The position numbers and the translations under genes were made by a program. From Eublepharis macularius (taxonomy: Eukaryota; Chordata; Lepidosauria; Squamata; Eublepharidae), in assembly GCF_028583425.1 (NCBI RefSeq), contig NC_072794.1, forward strand, positions 26,533,232 to 26,597,231: 64,000 nucleotides of DNA, in the 5' to 3' direction. Positions 22,323 to 33,903 of this stretch are shown here, one piece after another; positions within the stretch are counted from its first letter, which is position 1, and each line of letters starts with the position of its first letter. The notes under the pieces were generated by a model. That model was not told the origin of the DNA. It saw nothing but the letters and a program-made list of their open reading frames with translations, and did not search any database.

Positions 22323-23690
22323 GATAAATTGCTACCCAGTTCCCTATTCTATCATACCCAGCAAAAGGCCCATCATGTTGGTGTATAGGGAGGGCTCATA
22401 TTTTACAACTACCAAAGGCAGAGCCTGTTCAAGATTCTCTGGCATCCTAAGCAAGGTATACCCAGCCACTTCTTCACTGGCCATGTTGAGACAACTCATC
22501 CAGGAATAACATGGACCCTGGAAAAATGTCCCTTGTCCTCCATGCTGCTGATGCCTGAGACCAAATAGCACCTGCAGTGCATTAGCACCGTCCATCCTCA
22601 TTGTGTTGCCCAAAGGAATAGCTTGTGTGGCTTGGTGGGACAACTGTTTCTGTCCCAGGGCAGCAGTGTCTGGTGTTAGTAATGTCCCCCCTCCCTGCTG
22701 AGTGTCCCGGATTACAGTTTATTCTGTACTCCGCACATGGAAGGGGCTGAGAACGGAGTCATACGCTGCCTGCACAGCCAAATTCCAAGTTCTGTTGCTT
22801 GATCACACTACAGAAAGAACTCAAGAACAGGCTCAACGCAATGACCGCAACAGCCCTGCCTGCGTTGCTGGGGGCAGATGCTTCTTTCATTGTGCACGTG
22901 GAGCTGCTACAGAATTAGCTTGCCGGGGGATAAGAAAATCCTGGAGCTTGCTAGCCAAGCACTTCTCCCTAAGCATCTTACATTTGTATTTGGCGCTGCA
23001 GGGGGGGGGGGATCACTTTCTCCCAGTTTCTGGACTGATCTCAAAGCATCAGAATGGCAAACAGCAAAAGGTGGTCCACAGTGACCAGCAACAGGTCTCA
23101 TCTTTTTGTTGTGTTCATTTTATTACTTCGCTCCAGGGAAGAACCTTGAAGGAATACAGCTGTTAATATTCCTCATTATTTCTCCTGCTTGCCTCAGGCA
23201 ATGGTAATTCCTAGAATATTGAATTCCCCTCGTGCCAAGCATGGTTTAAATGGCTGTTGGGTTTCCCTTCGCATCTGCTTCTGTCCTCTGATCACCAAAT
23301 ATCTCCCAACCAACAAAATCAAGCCCCTCAGCCCTTTCTGCTCCACTCCTCCAGCAGCGTTGCTAAGAGAAGGGAGGCCCATAATGTAGAAAGAGAAAGC
23401 AGGATATTTCCTCCCCATACCGGAGGAAGAGAGGGAGGAAGGATATAGGGCAACACAACAAACCAGTCTTGGTAAGGATAACAGCAGCAATGAAGCAGAG
23501 ATAAACTACTCTGTCCCCAGGGCATCCCTTCCCCACACTTCCTTGAAGACTTGAAGGCCAAGGAAGACTTGCTACACATTACAGTGAATAACTGTGAATT
23601 CTTGTATATTTGCACACAAGAGTGCAAAAGGAATCAGATCTCATATGGAAGTTTGTGAGTCTCATACACATACAAGGATTATCATACAAT
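22323..23690. other. Intergenic stretch, no recognisable element
   Basis: Mostly unique-looking sequence. Short frames on both strands look random, and no splice-bounded coding exon was found. Confidence 0.45.
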
Positions 23691-23699
23691 GTATGATAA

Positions 23700-24115
23700 T
23701 GCTTGTATATGTATGAGATCCCAGATAGGGGTGAGGGATCTCCCACTCCCACCCTCCACCCCCACTCACCTGGCTGGCAGGGGGGAAGGCGGGGAACAGG
23801 CCTCCTGTGTGTACTCCTGGGGTGCTGCAGCAACATAACTCCCAGGAGTGACGTCATCACACCACCCCGAGAGCACGTGCATGCTTTGCAGCTGGCCAGT
23901 TTTGGCCCCAAACGGTCTGAATTGGGGGTGTTTGGGGCCAAAATTGGCTGACTGTGAAGATTGTGTGCACTTCCGGGCCTGCACGATGACTTCACTTCCT
24001 GGGATTGATGTCATTGCGCCGCTCCAGAAGTGCACACGAAGAGTGACAAAAAGGTGAGTGCTAGGTCCCCCCTCCCACCAGAAGGGTAAGGGGATCTGGC
24101 AACCCTATCATACAT
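23700..24115. repeat. Dispersed 'tttggccccaaa / gatgtcat' family
   Basis: Repeating motifs (gtgacgtcatcac, ttttggccccaaacgg, ggggccaaaattggc, gatgtcattgcgcc) also occur at 47690-47990 and in part at 39470-39690. Class is unknown. Confidence 0.4.
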
Positions 24116-24203
24116 CGAGCAATGCTTCACCAGGCCAATGGATTCTAAGACAGTTCCTGAATTGCATAACGGAATGCTCCACTAATAAAAATTGCCACAC
24201 CAC

Positions 24204-24463
24204 CAGGGTTTTTTTTCAGGGGGAACGCAGGGGAACGGAGTTCCGGAACCTCTTGAAAATGGTCACATGGCTGGTGGCCACGACCCCTGATCTCCAGACA
24301 GAAGGGAGTTGAGATTGCCCTCTGCGCCGCTCAGCGGCGCGGAGGGCCATCTAAACTACCCTCTGTCTGGAGATCAGGGGGCAGGGCCACCAGCCATGTG
24401 ACCATTTTCTCCGAGGGCAACCCACTGAGTTCCGCCACCTCTTTCCCCAGAAAAAAAGCCCTG
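24204..24463. mobile_element. hAT MITE, TSD CACACCAC
   Basis: 260-bp palindromic element of the cagggcttttttt family. A perfect 8-bp duplication CACACCAC lies at 24196..24203 and 24464..24471. Confidence 0.92.
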
Positions 24464-24489
24464 CACACCACAAAACTGATTTTCTGTGG

Positions 24490-24575
24490 TCAAGGAGGAA
24501 GAGAACTGTGGTTCTCAAAAGCTTATGCTACAGTAAAGTTGGTTAGTCTTAAAGGTGCTACTGGACTCTTTATTA
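24490..24575. repeat. Possibly Penelope-like repeat half
   Basis: tctcaaaagcttatgctaca, then gttggttagtcttaaaggtg and ctactggactctttatt; single-arm copy. Confidence 0.6.
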
Positions 24576-24995
24576 TTGTATATGTGGTAGCATTTATATG
24601 TGGCATAGCTTTTACTCTGACAGGTTAGTTCTGCATAAACGAGAATATTTGTGTTTCATGGTAGAATGTTCTTGCAATCCTCCACTGGCAACTGGAAATG
24701 GTACACGGTGCCATCCTAAGTAGAGTTGCACCCTCTAAGTAGATTGTAGTGAATGGTCTCAGAATGCTTTAAATCTGCTTAGGATGGCACTAACAATCAA
24801 GGACATTTTGCCACCGAATAACTATTTGTCTAGATAGATTTTTACATGGATGTTCTTCATAGAACTGGAGCGATCTAGTGGATTGAGGCAGAGGGATGAG
24901 ATGGAATAGTTTCAGCTTGCTTAAAATGTCGTTGTAAATAATGGAAGCTTTTGAAAAATCAAATACTGACTTGCACAGGGGCTCAGTGTGCTGAA

Positions 24996-26429
24996 TTTAT
25001 TTAGAATTTGTGACCAGACTGAGATTATAACATATATTCTTTCTCAGGGAAGAATCCCATTAGTATAACATTTATATTTAGGGTAAGGCCCAATCCAGAG
25101 GGAAAGTGGGTCATTTGTGCTTGCTCAACTGGATAGGCCAAAATGGCTGTAGGATTTGGCAGAGAGAGGCCTTCCGTGCAAAGCTGGGGCCGTTTGGCCT
25201 TTTACCATACTCCTTGGAAGATCGAACCATTAAGTATTCCCATACAGATACAGTACTTGACATCAGCAAAGGGTGAAGTTGCAAGTGATACCAAGCAAAT
25301 TCATAAAGCAATATCGCACATGCCCAATTCTAAACTCTTCATTTAAAACTGACAATAATTATCTTGCAAACTTGGTATTAGCTATGAACACTCGATTTCT
25401 GCTGGGGCCTTCTTTACCTTATGAAACCGAGAGTGTAGTCTTCACTACTGAGACTTGGTTTAGAAGAAAGTATCTTGCCCAGTTTTCTTAAAAAGGATAT
25501 CATTAGGCAGCCCTCTAGAACATGAGGGAAGGGGGGTGGGTGGGAGAAGAGACCAAATAAAGTTCTAGCTCTTTCTAGTGGTGCAGTTTTTATATTTTGG
25601 AATTCATTCTTAAGGAAGCTTGTGAGATTAAAGTATTCAAGAGAACAGGATCTTTTTTTTGCAACAGACGAGCCATCACTTACTATTCTGAACCAGCCTG
25701 ACATGTCACTAGACCTCATCTCCTAGTTTTTCTCTCTCCTCGCCTTTAACTTTTGCATAACTTTGTTTCCGTGTGCACGCAAGTATGTGTTTGTGTGCAT
25801 GTATGTGGACTAAACAGAGAACGGCTGCCCTAGTTTACATTCTAACACAGATGAGAGCATTCAGTTGTAATTATTATACTACAAGGATAATCAATCCCTT
25901 CCTCTGTTGCCCTACCCACCCTCCAGCCACTTCCCGTGAACAAACATGAGCTCAGCAAGGCTCTAGTGCCATAATAACCATCACCAGGAATAGCAGTTCC
26001 CAAGAAACGATGTGTTGAAGGATTTTAGTGCGAATTCACATTACCCATCAAGGAAGGTCAGTGGGTATTGCTTTGGAGAGAGTGACGAGAAGGCTTTGCC
26101 AAGTGTAGACACTGAAGATGCTGGGGACAGGGGAATGGGCTTGCAAGAGTCTTTAAATACAGGTTAGCTTTTACTGTACATAGCCCTCCTTGGACAAGAC
26201 CCTTGTATGGATACAGCAAGATCAGTTGCAAATCCAAAAATGGCCAAGTTCAGCCTCTGGTTAAAAGTTCCCTTCTTTTCCTTAAATAAGAACCTTGCTG
26301 ATTAAGAACAATGTTGGGTCTTGATTGAACTCATTTCATATTCTTGGAAGGTTTCCATAGCAAACCCACAAAATGAAAATCCCCATCACCCTAGGGGATC
26401 CCACGGAAGCACCCTGTGATAAAGAATGA
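24996..26429 (-). other. FAM163B: FAM163B 3' untranslated region with candidate poly(A) signal (extent inferred)
   Basis: About 1.4 kb downstream of the FAM163B stop is free of recognisable repeats, unlike nearly all neighbouring intergenic DNA. It runs to an AATAAA hexamer read on the - strand at 24996..25001. Absence of TEs suggests a conserved UTR; the exact end is a guess. Confidence 0.4.
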
Positions 26430-26831
26430 TCATACTTCTGTACTAAAAGCCCTCGGGTTTGGAAAGGTCTCATGTATGATGCAGTGGTGGGTCACCGGGT
26501 AACTCTGGAGGCTCGCCATTTTGATGGGCATCCCCATTTCCTTGCAGCATGTAGGCATGTAGGTGATCCTCTCACCCCCGTTCCGCACCATGTCAGCGGT
26601 CCGTATGTAAAAGGGGGAGCTATAGGGGGAACAGGTTGGGCAATAGTTCCGATTGCCCTGTTTGTTAAGCTCATGGGGTGGAAAGGAGAAGTTGCCTTGG
26701 CCGTCCATGATACGAGAGTTGCAAGCATTGCACATGGCATAGTGTGAGTGAGAGGGAAAGTCAGCCTCCTCTTCCTCCTCTTCCTCCTCCTCTTCCTCTT
26801 CATCGGATTCATCTTTCTTGCAGCAATAATA
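26430..26831 (-). CDS. FAM163B: FAM163B coding exon 2 (cytoplasmic domain)
   Basis: 402 nt including the TGA stop, acceptor cttgttttag. It encodes [10 protein letters not shown], twelve Glu, ADFPSHSH, and two CxxC-like motifs (CNAC, CPTC) before the conserved [14 protein letters not shown] block. The acidic run is written by a mixed GAA/GAG tract and is longer than in the mammalian proteins I remember. Confidence 0.93.
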   Translation of the reverse strand, partial: YYCCKKDESDEEEEEEEEEEEEADFPSHSHYAMCNACNSRIMDGQGNFSFPPHELNKQGNRNYCPTCSPYSSPFYIRTADMVRNGGERITYMPTCCKEMGMPIKMASLQSYPVTHHCIIHETFPNPRAFSTEV

Positions 26832-29800
26832 CTAAAACAAGAACAAAAGACCTGCTGTTAGCAAACCTAGAAGTGTGTTCTACAAACACAGGCCGAATCC
26901 ACACTTCCTTTTTGTTTCCGCACCTTTTTCGCAAGCGGTGCGCTGTTCATGCAGATACTCACATGCTTTCCCATTCCGCGTGTTCCCCGCCATCACTGCG
27001 CCACAATTGCGCCTTCCTTCCAAACCACGTGAAAGTGGCGGAAATCCGTTTTCTCCCTGCCTTTTTTTTTTTTTTTGCACAGTGCAGAAAGGTCGGTATA
27101 CCGGTAAACCAACTGTAGTGAGCAGCAGTTTGTGCGGGAAAAGAAACGGTCACTGGAGCATGTGCATGTCACACGGGGACCGTTTCCCTACTGTGTCCTG
27201 CCATTTTTAAGAGCGCAAGGAGCCAAGCCGAGCAATCCTGTATTTCCCACAATGATCGTCTCTAGTAAATGGTAGGTGCGGAAAACAAATATATTCCTGA
27301 AAGCTTAGGACGCAGGTGGGAGATTCTACCATGTGCAAAAGACAGAATGCATCATCTCATGGTGTCGCGTGGCTGTGCTGCGAAGCATGCCAACCACAAT
27401 CTGAGCCATCATCACAAATATCACACTCTGAGCATCCATGTTGTTAACTACTAAAAGCAGAAAACCAGTCTGAGCAGCAGAATTTCCGGACAATGCCTTT
27501 AATGTGACAATCTAATTTCAAATTTGCCCGCCATATCAACCAGCCAATTGTTAGAAAGTGGTCTGTGACGAGCAAAAAATGAGCCAATCAAAGATGAGGG
27601 GGAGGGTACATTGCCATTTCTTAAAAGTTGGAATATCAGTATACCGGAAAATTGACCTTTTTTTAGGGAAGTGACGTGCGCCATCAATTCTGACGGCGGA
27701 GGATGGAACCGCCCACTGTAACGCTTTACTCAGTGGCGTGTGGAGACATGATTGCGCCATGAAGACGCACTGAAAGGGTCAATGTGATGATGCACAGCAT
27801 GGTAGCGGAATGAACCCGATTGCCACGACTGCGCAAGATAAACGGATGGTGAGTGAGTGTGGATTCAGCCACAAATACAATAATTTTGGTTTGGATCCAG
27901 TGATAGATTTTCACTAAAGGAAGGGTGGGGCATTTTGGCTAATTCCCATGATTCCTAATTCACCACTTCTGCTGTTCTTTAAACAAGTTTAAGGAGCATT
28001 TCAGGCTGCAGCAGTACAGGGGAAGAAAGGAAGAACTGATTTGCTGGCAGAAATTCCTTCCTTTAGGGGAAATTACAGCTGGATCCAACATTAATATTTG
28101 GTATCTGAGCAGAGGCTAAGTAACACAGTTAAAAACAATGACTTGTATCAAACCACCCCAAAACTTTGCATAGCAGGACTTTCCCACTCCCCCCTACTGC
28201 TACAGCCCATTGAGGTGGCTGAAATTTTGTGAAAACTGGAAATGGTATCACTCTCTAGGAATCATTGTAAACTCTATGATTTTACCTTAGAGTTTCCAGA
28301 GATTCCTAGAGAAGTGTGACATCACTTCTGGGGTTTCCCTGGAAGTGACATCACACTGTCTCTGATGGCCATTCCACATGTCCCTGCCCCACCCCAGTCT
28401 CCCACTGGTTGCCTGGTTGGGCCTGGCAACCCGATGAATGGATGAAAGAAAGCACTTCTACAATATCTCTTTAGCAGTGTTCACAGAACTTCATATACAA
28501 TAATATTATACATTATGTCAGTAGCTTTACAACTACCCTGTAAAGTTGGCTAGGATTACATGACACATAAGTCTTCCTCAGGTCCTGTTCACTAGATATG
28601 CCCTGGGAATTTCATGCTGAAGCTTAAATCCTAGGTGTGCAGGAGCCCAATTAGGATCAAGTGTCTGGTACTTGAGGAGGGGTGCCACATCTCCGACCCA
28701 CACCACTTTCTCAATTTGAAATGGCCACAAGCAGCTTCTGTTTGCCCCACTGGGGAAACCTATGCCTACTGATGGATTACATTTAAGTTTCCCCAGGGAA
28801 ATGGCTTCCTGGGGCCATTTCAGATCAGAAAAATGGCAGAGGAGAAAAGGCTTAAGCTGCTGTCCCTATCTGAATCAGGCTCCCATACTCCTGAGAATTT
28901 AATATGAACATGGAACTCCCAGTGCATGCCTGGTCAACAGGAGCCAGGGTTGAACTTTAAACAAAATATCCTCTAGAGAGGCTCAAACCCTTGCCATTTT
29001 AGCTTACACCCTGTTCACCAGTATTGAACAGGGAGCCAATTTTTTTGATGAATGCCATTTGTTCATCAACCTGTTCTGACTGTTCAAACAGGTTGCTTCA
29101 TTCTAAGTGTAGTATAGAGCAACTGGCTTTTTGTTCATGCCCAATTCTGTTTTACTCCCTTCCCCTTCTTGCTGTGCTCCTCATGGCAGGTAATAGTTTA
29201 AATAGACAGTTAAAACAGTCACAAATCATATAAAACTGTCATAACTAGAAATGGGCATAAACAGCAATACGAACAAAAAAAAAGCCACGAACAGCCCAAT
29301 CTGCTGTTCGAGAACAAGCTGTTCGTGAGGCACCATTCTAAACAAACAGGTGGTCATTGCAAGCCTCGTTCGTTGCTGTTCGGCTTGCTGTTCGTCAAGC
29401 CAGACAGTCTGGCACCTGCAATCAATTCCCTTGGCAACTTAGGCAGGGATTGTCTGAACTCTGTCTGAACTCCTGTTGTTGCCCTGGAAACCCCAATCTA
29501 AGCCCAAATTAGCTTGATAGGCAGGTCTTCCTTTCAAGTGCGGAGCTCCACATTTGTTACAAGGGAGCAAAGATCGGGGGGAGGGGGGCTCCTAGCTCTG
29601 GCTTTGCAGACAGTGGAGAGGAAGAGACAGTTGCTGTTAGCATTTTGATAGAGAGAGTGCATTGGAGCTTGAATTTTCTTTGTGTGTGGTGGGATAGGGA
29701 TCTACCCCTTCATGTTCCAGGGCTGCTGCCAGGTTCTGGGGCCAAGATATTATTTATTATTGGTACCTTTCCTGCTGCCTGCTCAGGTAAGGTTTCTGGG

Positions 29801-30798
29801 AGTGGTGCGGTAGGGATCTACTCCTTCAAGTTCCAGGGCTGCTGCCAGGGTCTGGGCCAAGCTATTATTTATTATTGGTACCTTTCCTGCTGCCTGCTCA
29901 GGTAAGGTTTCTGGGAGTAGTGTGGTAGGGATCTTGACTTGGATGATGGCTGGAGGAGAGCCTGCTGGCCCCCACGAACAGCCAACCACAAACATGTTCA
30001 TGAACAGGGCCATGTTCGTGGTTGTTCATGAGTCCCTGTTTGTGGATGGCAACGAACAATGAACATCATGTTTGTTTGTTTTTTCTTTTCGTGCCCATCT
30101 CTGGTCATAACTAAATGCTTCGTTTAAAAAAATCCTACCATTCAGTGTTCCTCTCAGCAGTGACACTAATATTTGCTGGCCTGCTTGGATCAGCAGCATT
30201 TTCACGCATGCACAGTTTTGCAAAAGAACAACGCAAGCAAGGCATTCAGTGCTAAAGTGAACAGGCCCAGAGACTGGCTCACGTCTGATCATCACAGTCG
30301 AACAAGGTAAGTTCCACAGTCAAACACATTCAACGTGAAATATGTGGAGTCTTACTATCATGTAGTTAGGCCCTTACCATTCCCATGTTGCATATGGGCA
30401 TGAGGGGAGGGGTCACAGCTTATCTAGGGCCTCCTGATGATTCCGTGGCTGCAGTGATGCTTTGTTCAGGGACTCCAGTGCTCATGGCCCAGGCCTAGCC
30501 TCTCTATTATGCCTGCTCCTTTATATAGTGGGACGTCTAAGGCAAACGAGCGGGCAGGACTTTTTGTTAGGGATCTCCACAATCTTTTCATTGTCTGGGC
30601 CCTTTGCTACAAGATCTGCCATCCAGGATATCACTGGGATTCGTGAGAACTGCAGCTGCCCTTTGAGGCAGAAGGAAACAGTCCCATTGCAGAACAACCC
30701 CTTACCTGTAGCCTACAGTAGCAGAGAACAGCAATAATACACAGCAAGATAACTGTTGCTAGTATTCCGCCAGTGATCACAACAGTTCCTGCTGTCAT
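26430..30798 (-). CDS. FAM163B: FAM163B, single-pass membrane protein (two coding exons)
   Basis: The two coding exons (30798..30706 and 26831..26430) join in phase 0 to a 164-residue protein. The start [15 protein letters not shown] and hydrophobic residues 6-28 form the invariant FAM163 membrane segment, followed by CRLQYYCCKK, a palmitoylation-like cysteine cluster. A Glu-rich run (12 consecutive Glu) follows, then [30 protein letters not shown] and the C-terminal NPRAFSTEV, all family motifs. Family members are about 166 residues, so it is complete. I assign the B paralogue because it converges on ADAMTSL2 as in human; I did not compute a tree, and the A paralogue shares most motifs. Function is poorly known; family members are expressed in nervous tissue and tumours. 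The intron is 3.9 kb and filled with DNA transposons. Confidence 0.88.
26891..27870. mobile_element. 980-bp MITE in the FAM163B intron, TSD ACA
   Basis: Termini ggccgaatccacacttcc and gagtgtggattcagcc are inverted. Flanks ACA (26888..26890) and ACA (27871..27873) are duplicated. It lies only 60 bp from the FAM163B exon 2 acceptor, on the intron side. No transposase frame is present. Confidence 0.75.
27871..29245. other. FAM163B intron with degraded repeats
   Basis: 28190-28440 carries a gaaatggtatcactctct / gaagtgacatcacact stretch seen also near 52140-52300. 28450-28560 is a MIR-like piece. 28640-28910 belongs to the unnamed family at 17380. Nothing coding was seen. Confidence 0.4.
29246..30103. 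mobile_element. hAT element, 858 bp non-autonomous, TSD GTCATAAC
   Basis: Termini tagaaatgggcataaac and ttcgtgcccatctctg are inverted. A perfect 8-bp duplication GTCATAAC lies at 29238..29245 and 30104..30111. The subterminal parts are full of gaacag/ctgttcg motifs. An internal 116-bp tandem duplication begins at 29715. A decayed relative lies at 40794. It sits in the FAM163B intron. Confidence 0.9.
29715..29946 (+). repeat. 116-bp tandem duplication within the hAT element
   Basis: Two direct copies begin ttccagggctgctgccagg at 29715 and 29831. They share tattatttattattggtacc and ctgctcaggtaaggtttctg, with few differences. Confidence 0.85.
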
Positions 30799-30820
30799 CC
30801 GCCCGATTCTCCATCAAACT
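30706..30820 (-). CDS. FAM163B: FAM163B exon with start codon (transmembrane segment)
   Basis: The exon runs from acceptor tgctgttttccag (ending at 30821) to donor CTACAG/gtaagg. It holds 22 nt of 5'UTR and 93 coding nt from the ATG at 30798. The upstream acceptor shows that at least one further 5' exon exists. Coding part: [15 protein letters not shown] through CYCRLQ. Confidence 0.92.
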
Positions 30821-31254
30821 CTGGAAAACAGCAAAAAGGGTGAGTGAAACTTCAGGTCTTTAGAAATGCACACGCCCCACAGCTACAGCTCTGGGCCTGC
30901 AAGTTCAACTGCTGCACCTCCCCGTCCATATTTTAAATAAGACATTAAAAACCCGTTAAAATGGGGTTTTTAGTCCGGTTACTAGTTTGCCCGGTTAGTC
31001 TATGCAATAATTTTTAAAATTTATTATTTATATATTTATTTTATTCGATTTATATTCCGCACCCCCTGCATCAGCATGCTCAAAAAACTTCATTTGATGA
31101 ATCAGTCAGTGTCCGATTTAAATGGAGGATCTGAAAGATGAGGACATCCTTTGTTTGTTTCCTTGTTAATATGCAAGAACCTCTGTGAGGGAAGGAAAGG
31201 GGTTAAAGCCGACCCTTACTTCTGAAAATGGATGACAGCTTTAACAAACGAGGA

Positions 31255-31345
31255 GTTTTGTGAGACCTAACTAGATTTTAGCCTGGCACGAGCTTCCATG
31301 GACTACAGCCTGCTTCATCCAATGCATATGGTGGGACCTCACTCG
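31255..31345. repeat. Possibly Penelope-like repeat half
   Basis: gcacgagcttccatggacta then cagcctgcttcatccaatgc resembles the agctttcgtgag...cttcatcagatgcat arm of the family. Confidence 0.45.
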
Positions 31346-31421
31346 GCAGATCATGAAGAGCAAAAAAGAGGGTAGACTGCAAGGCCATGTACATTATCCT
31401 CCAGTATCCCCAAAAGATCAG

Positions 31422-31556
31422 CTGATGCCGCACACGTTGGATAATGCACTTCCAATCCTCTTTAGAGATAGTTTGGAACTGAATTTTCCAAGTGTGAAAC
31501 AAAAAATCCACTTCCAATTGATAGCTAAAGTGCATTATCCAACGTGTGCGGAATCA
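31422..31556. mobile_element. MITE, TIR ctgattccgcacacgttgg family, copy 4
   Basis: Ends ctgatgccgcacacgttgga and tccaacgtgtgcggaatca are inverted; 135 bp. Confidence 0.75.
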
Positions 31557-32230
31557 TCCATGTGGAAGATTGTGCCCAAATCCCTCTTTTAATACTACTG
31601 ATAAAGGTTTTGGAGTGCTATCCTCATTCTACATCTTGCACTGCAGTCAAAATTGCTCAGCTTCATGATGTAGCTAAGTTACTGTGCCATCTACGGGGCC
31701 ACATCATTAGGTGAGAGAAAAGCAATGCATGTCACAAAGCTCTGACTTTTTAGAAAATTTAGAAGCAGGCTTTGGAGGCTGTGATTTTCAGCCAACTTTT
31801 TTTTGCTGAGAGTGGGGAGGAGAAGAAACTGTTAACCCTTTCCCTGTGGTCATTTCTTCATCTTAAAAATAAGCTCTCCAAGCCTCCTTCTCTCTATGTG
31901 GACCCAGATTCTCATAAATATGCCCCTGGAATACTGTAGGAAAAAGTTGCTGGTGTGTGTATGATTTTGAATGGAAAATTTTTCGGGGGGGGGGGCATTA
32001 AACAGCCTCTTCAAAAAATCAGTCTTTCAAGGCTGCTTTTCATTTGTTTTTAAAGTGGAGCTGCATGCCGTTCTTGTACTCTGAAGTTTGTCTATGAACA
32101 GGTACTGCCTTTGAGAAAGTACACAGAACCATGACATTCTTTGCTTGATCACTAGGTGGCAGTAGCACACCATCACATCAATCCCCACTCCCATCTAAGG
32201 ACCAGCCTTATTTAAGCATAATATTTCCAG

Positions 32231-32560
32231 AGGTCCAGCTGTGTTAGTCTGTTGCAGCATAGGGCCAAACTACAAGTGACGAATGACACAGATTGGACGC
32301 TTGTCAGCTTCCCTCAAGTTTTGACGGGAAATGTAGGCAGCTTGGCGGAATGTTGGACAAGTGACGGTTGAAAAGTCCATTGGACAGCAGTCAGAGAGCC
32401 AAGCTGCAAGACCAGGATGCCTACATTTCCCATCAAAACTTGAGGGAAGCTGACAAGTGTCCAACGTGTGTCATTCGTCACTTGTAGCTTGGCCCATAGA
32501 CAAACAGGACAGGAGTCTCGTAGCATTAACAAAACTAACAAGATTTTATGTCCTCAACTA
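32231..32560. repeat. Penelope-like-type repeat interrupted by a MITE
   Basis: gtccagctgtgttagtctgt lies left and gagtctcgtagcattaacaa right of the MITE at 32262..32495. Removing the MITE and one ATA restores a continuous repeat. Confidence 0.6.
32262..32495. mobile_element. MITE, TIR gggccaaactacaagtgac, copy 3, TSD ATA
   Basis: 234 bp with duplication ATA at 32259..32261 and 32496..32498. It is in the opposite internal orientation to copy 2. Confidence 0.88.
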
Positions 32561-32595
32561 GAGTTCACTGTTTATTTTGTGCTTGTTTGGGGAGT

Positions 32596-32815
32596 TAGGT
32601 TGCCAGCCTCCACATGAGTACTGGAAATTTCCTGGAATTACAACTAATCTCCAGACAACGGAGATCAGTTCCTCTGAAGAAAATGGCTGCTTTGGAGGGT
32701 TGACTCTATGGCACTATACCCTGCCAAGGTACCTCCCCTCCACAAACCCTGCCCTCTCCAGGCTCCACCCCCCAAATCTCTAGGGATTTCTCAGCTCAGA
32801 GTTGGCAACCCTGTT
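32596..32815. repeat. TIR element of the 'gttgccaactc' family
   Basis: Starts aggttgccagcctccac and ends cagagttggcaaccctg. The internal ctaatctccagacaacggag matches the copy at 58955. Confidence 0.6.
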
Positions 32816-32924
32816 GGGGTGTTAATCTGGGAAATGAACCCCCCCCCCCCGAAAATATATCATTCTGCATCTGCATAGGGCCAAACTAGATGACACTTGT
32901 GACGCAAGTTGGGTCAGGGATCCC

Positions 32925-33160
32925 CCGAGAGAGCCAGCATGGTACAGCAGCTACAGCATTGTTCTCAGATCTAGGGGACTCAGGTTCAAATCCCCGCTCT
33001 GCCAGGGAAGCTTGCTGGGTGACCTTAGGCCAGTCATATGCTCTCAGCCTAACCTGCCTCAGAGGGTTGTTGTGAGGAATAACTGGAGGAGAGGAGAACT
33101 ATGTAAGCTGCTTGGGGTCCTCACTAAAGAGAAATGTGAGATATAAATGAAGTAAAATAA
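32925..33160 (+). repeat. tRNA-derived SINE
   Basis: gagccagcatggtacagcag head, a B-box-like ggttcaaatccccgctc, then gcctaacctgcctcagaggg and a gagatataaatgaagtaaaa tail. The copy at 37938 belongs to the same subfamily. Confidence 0.7.
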
Positions 33161-33612
33161 AATAACTGGCTTTCACAAGTAACATCCAGGAACTGACATT
33201 CTTAAGCACTCTGGGTCCCAAATGAACTCAGGAGAGCAGCATGGGGGGGGGGGGGGCTTTGGCCTTCCTGCCCAGTCTGTTTTCCTGAGCCAAAATATCC
33301 ATGGGTAGCCCTCTTTGCCCCACTGAGGCCTCCACATGTACTCACTGTAGCACATGGCACCCCACAGTGGGGAAAACAGCCCCCTGTGGCTGCTTCAACT
33401 CAGGAAAACAGCCCGGGGAAGTAAAGCCGAAACCTTCCCCCCCAGCACCATGCTTCTGAGCTGAATTGGGCCCCAGAGCACGGGACCGTTCGTTCCCCAA
33501 TGATATGCCTGACTTTAAGTTGGATCGAGGAATCCCGACCTCATGTTAAAATCTTGACTCCCCCCAATTTGTCCTTGTGACATGAAGGCTGTAGAAGATT
33601 AAGAATGCTTAC

Positions 33613-33635
33613 GTTCAGTGAAGGGTGCGTTGGAC
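33613..33635 (-). other. Candidate 23-nt exon upstream of FAM163B
   Basis: On the - strand a strong acceptor (tctctgctctctcttgcag) and donor (AAC/gtaagc) lie only 23 bases apart. The segment is outside any repeat I recognise and sits 2.8 kb upstream of the first FAM163B coding exon. It is probably a 5'UTR microexon, if real. Confidence 0.35.
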
Positions 33636-33903
33636 CTGCAAGAGAGAGCAGAGAAGCAAGACGACAGTTAAACAGCTCTTGTTTTTTATGCTGTAGAATC
33701 TCTTAGCAGCAGCAGGAAGTGGGCAACCATTCAAGATATGGCACTTTACAGAGTAAGATGGCGGGCATGGGGGGGCGGAGACAGACAGACAGGGCTCTGC
33801 CCCAAGGACTTTACAGTCTACACCTAGACATTGAGAGGATGGAAGAGTGATAATGGATGATGAATAGCAAACGGAACTAGGCCGCGTTTCAATTTTAAAC
33901 AAG

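Noticed and set aside
22702-23166. 154-codon + strand frame
   Set aside because: No homology, no flanking splice sites and no codon-use signal. I see it as chance.
23579-23995. 138-codon - strand frame
   Set aside because: It overlaps the dispersed gatgtcat repeat family, which repeats at 47690.
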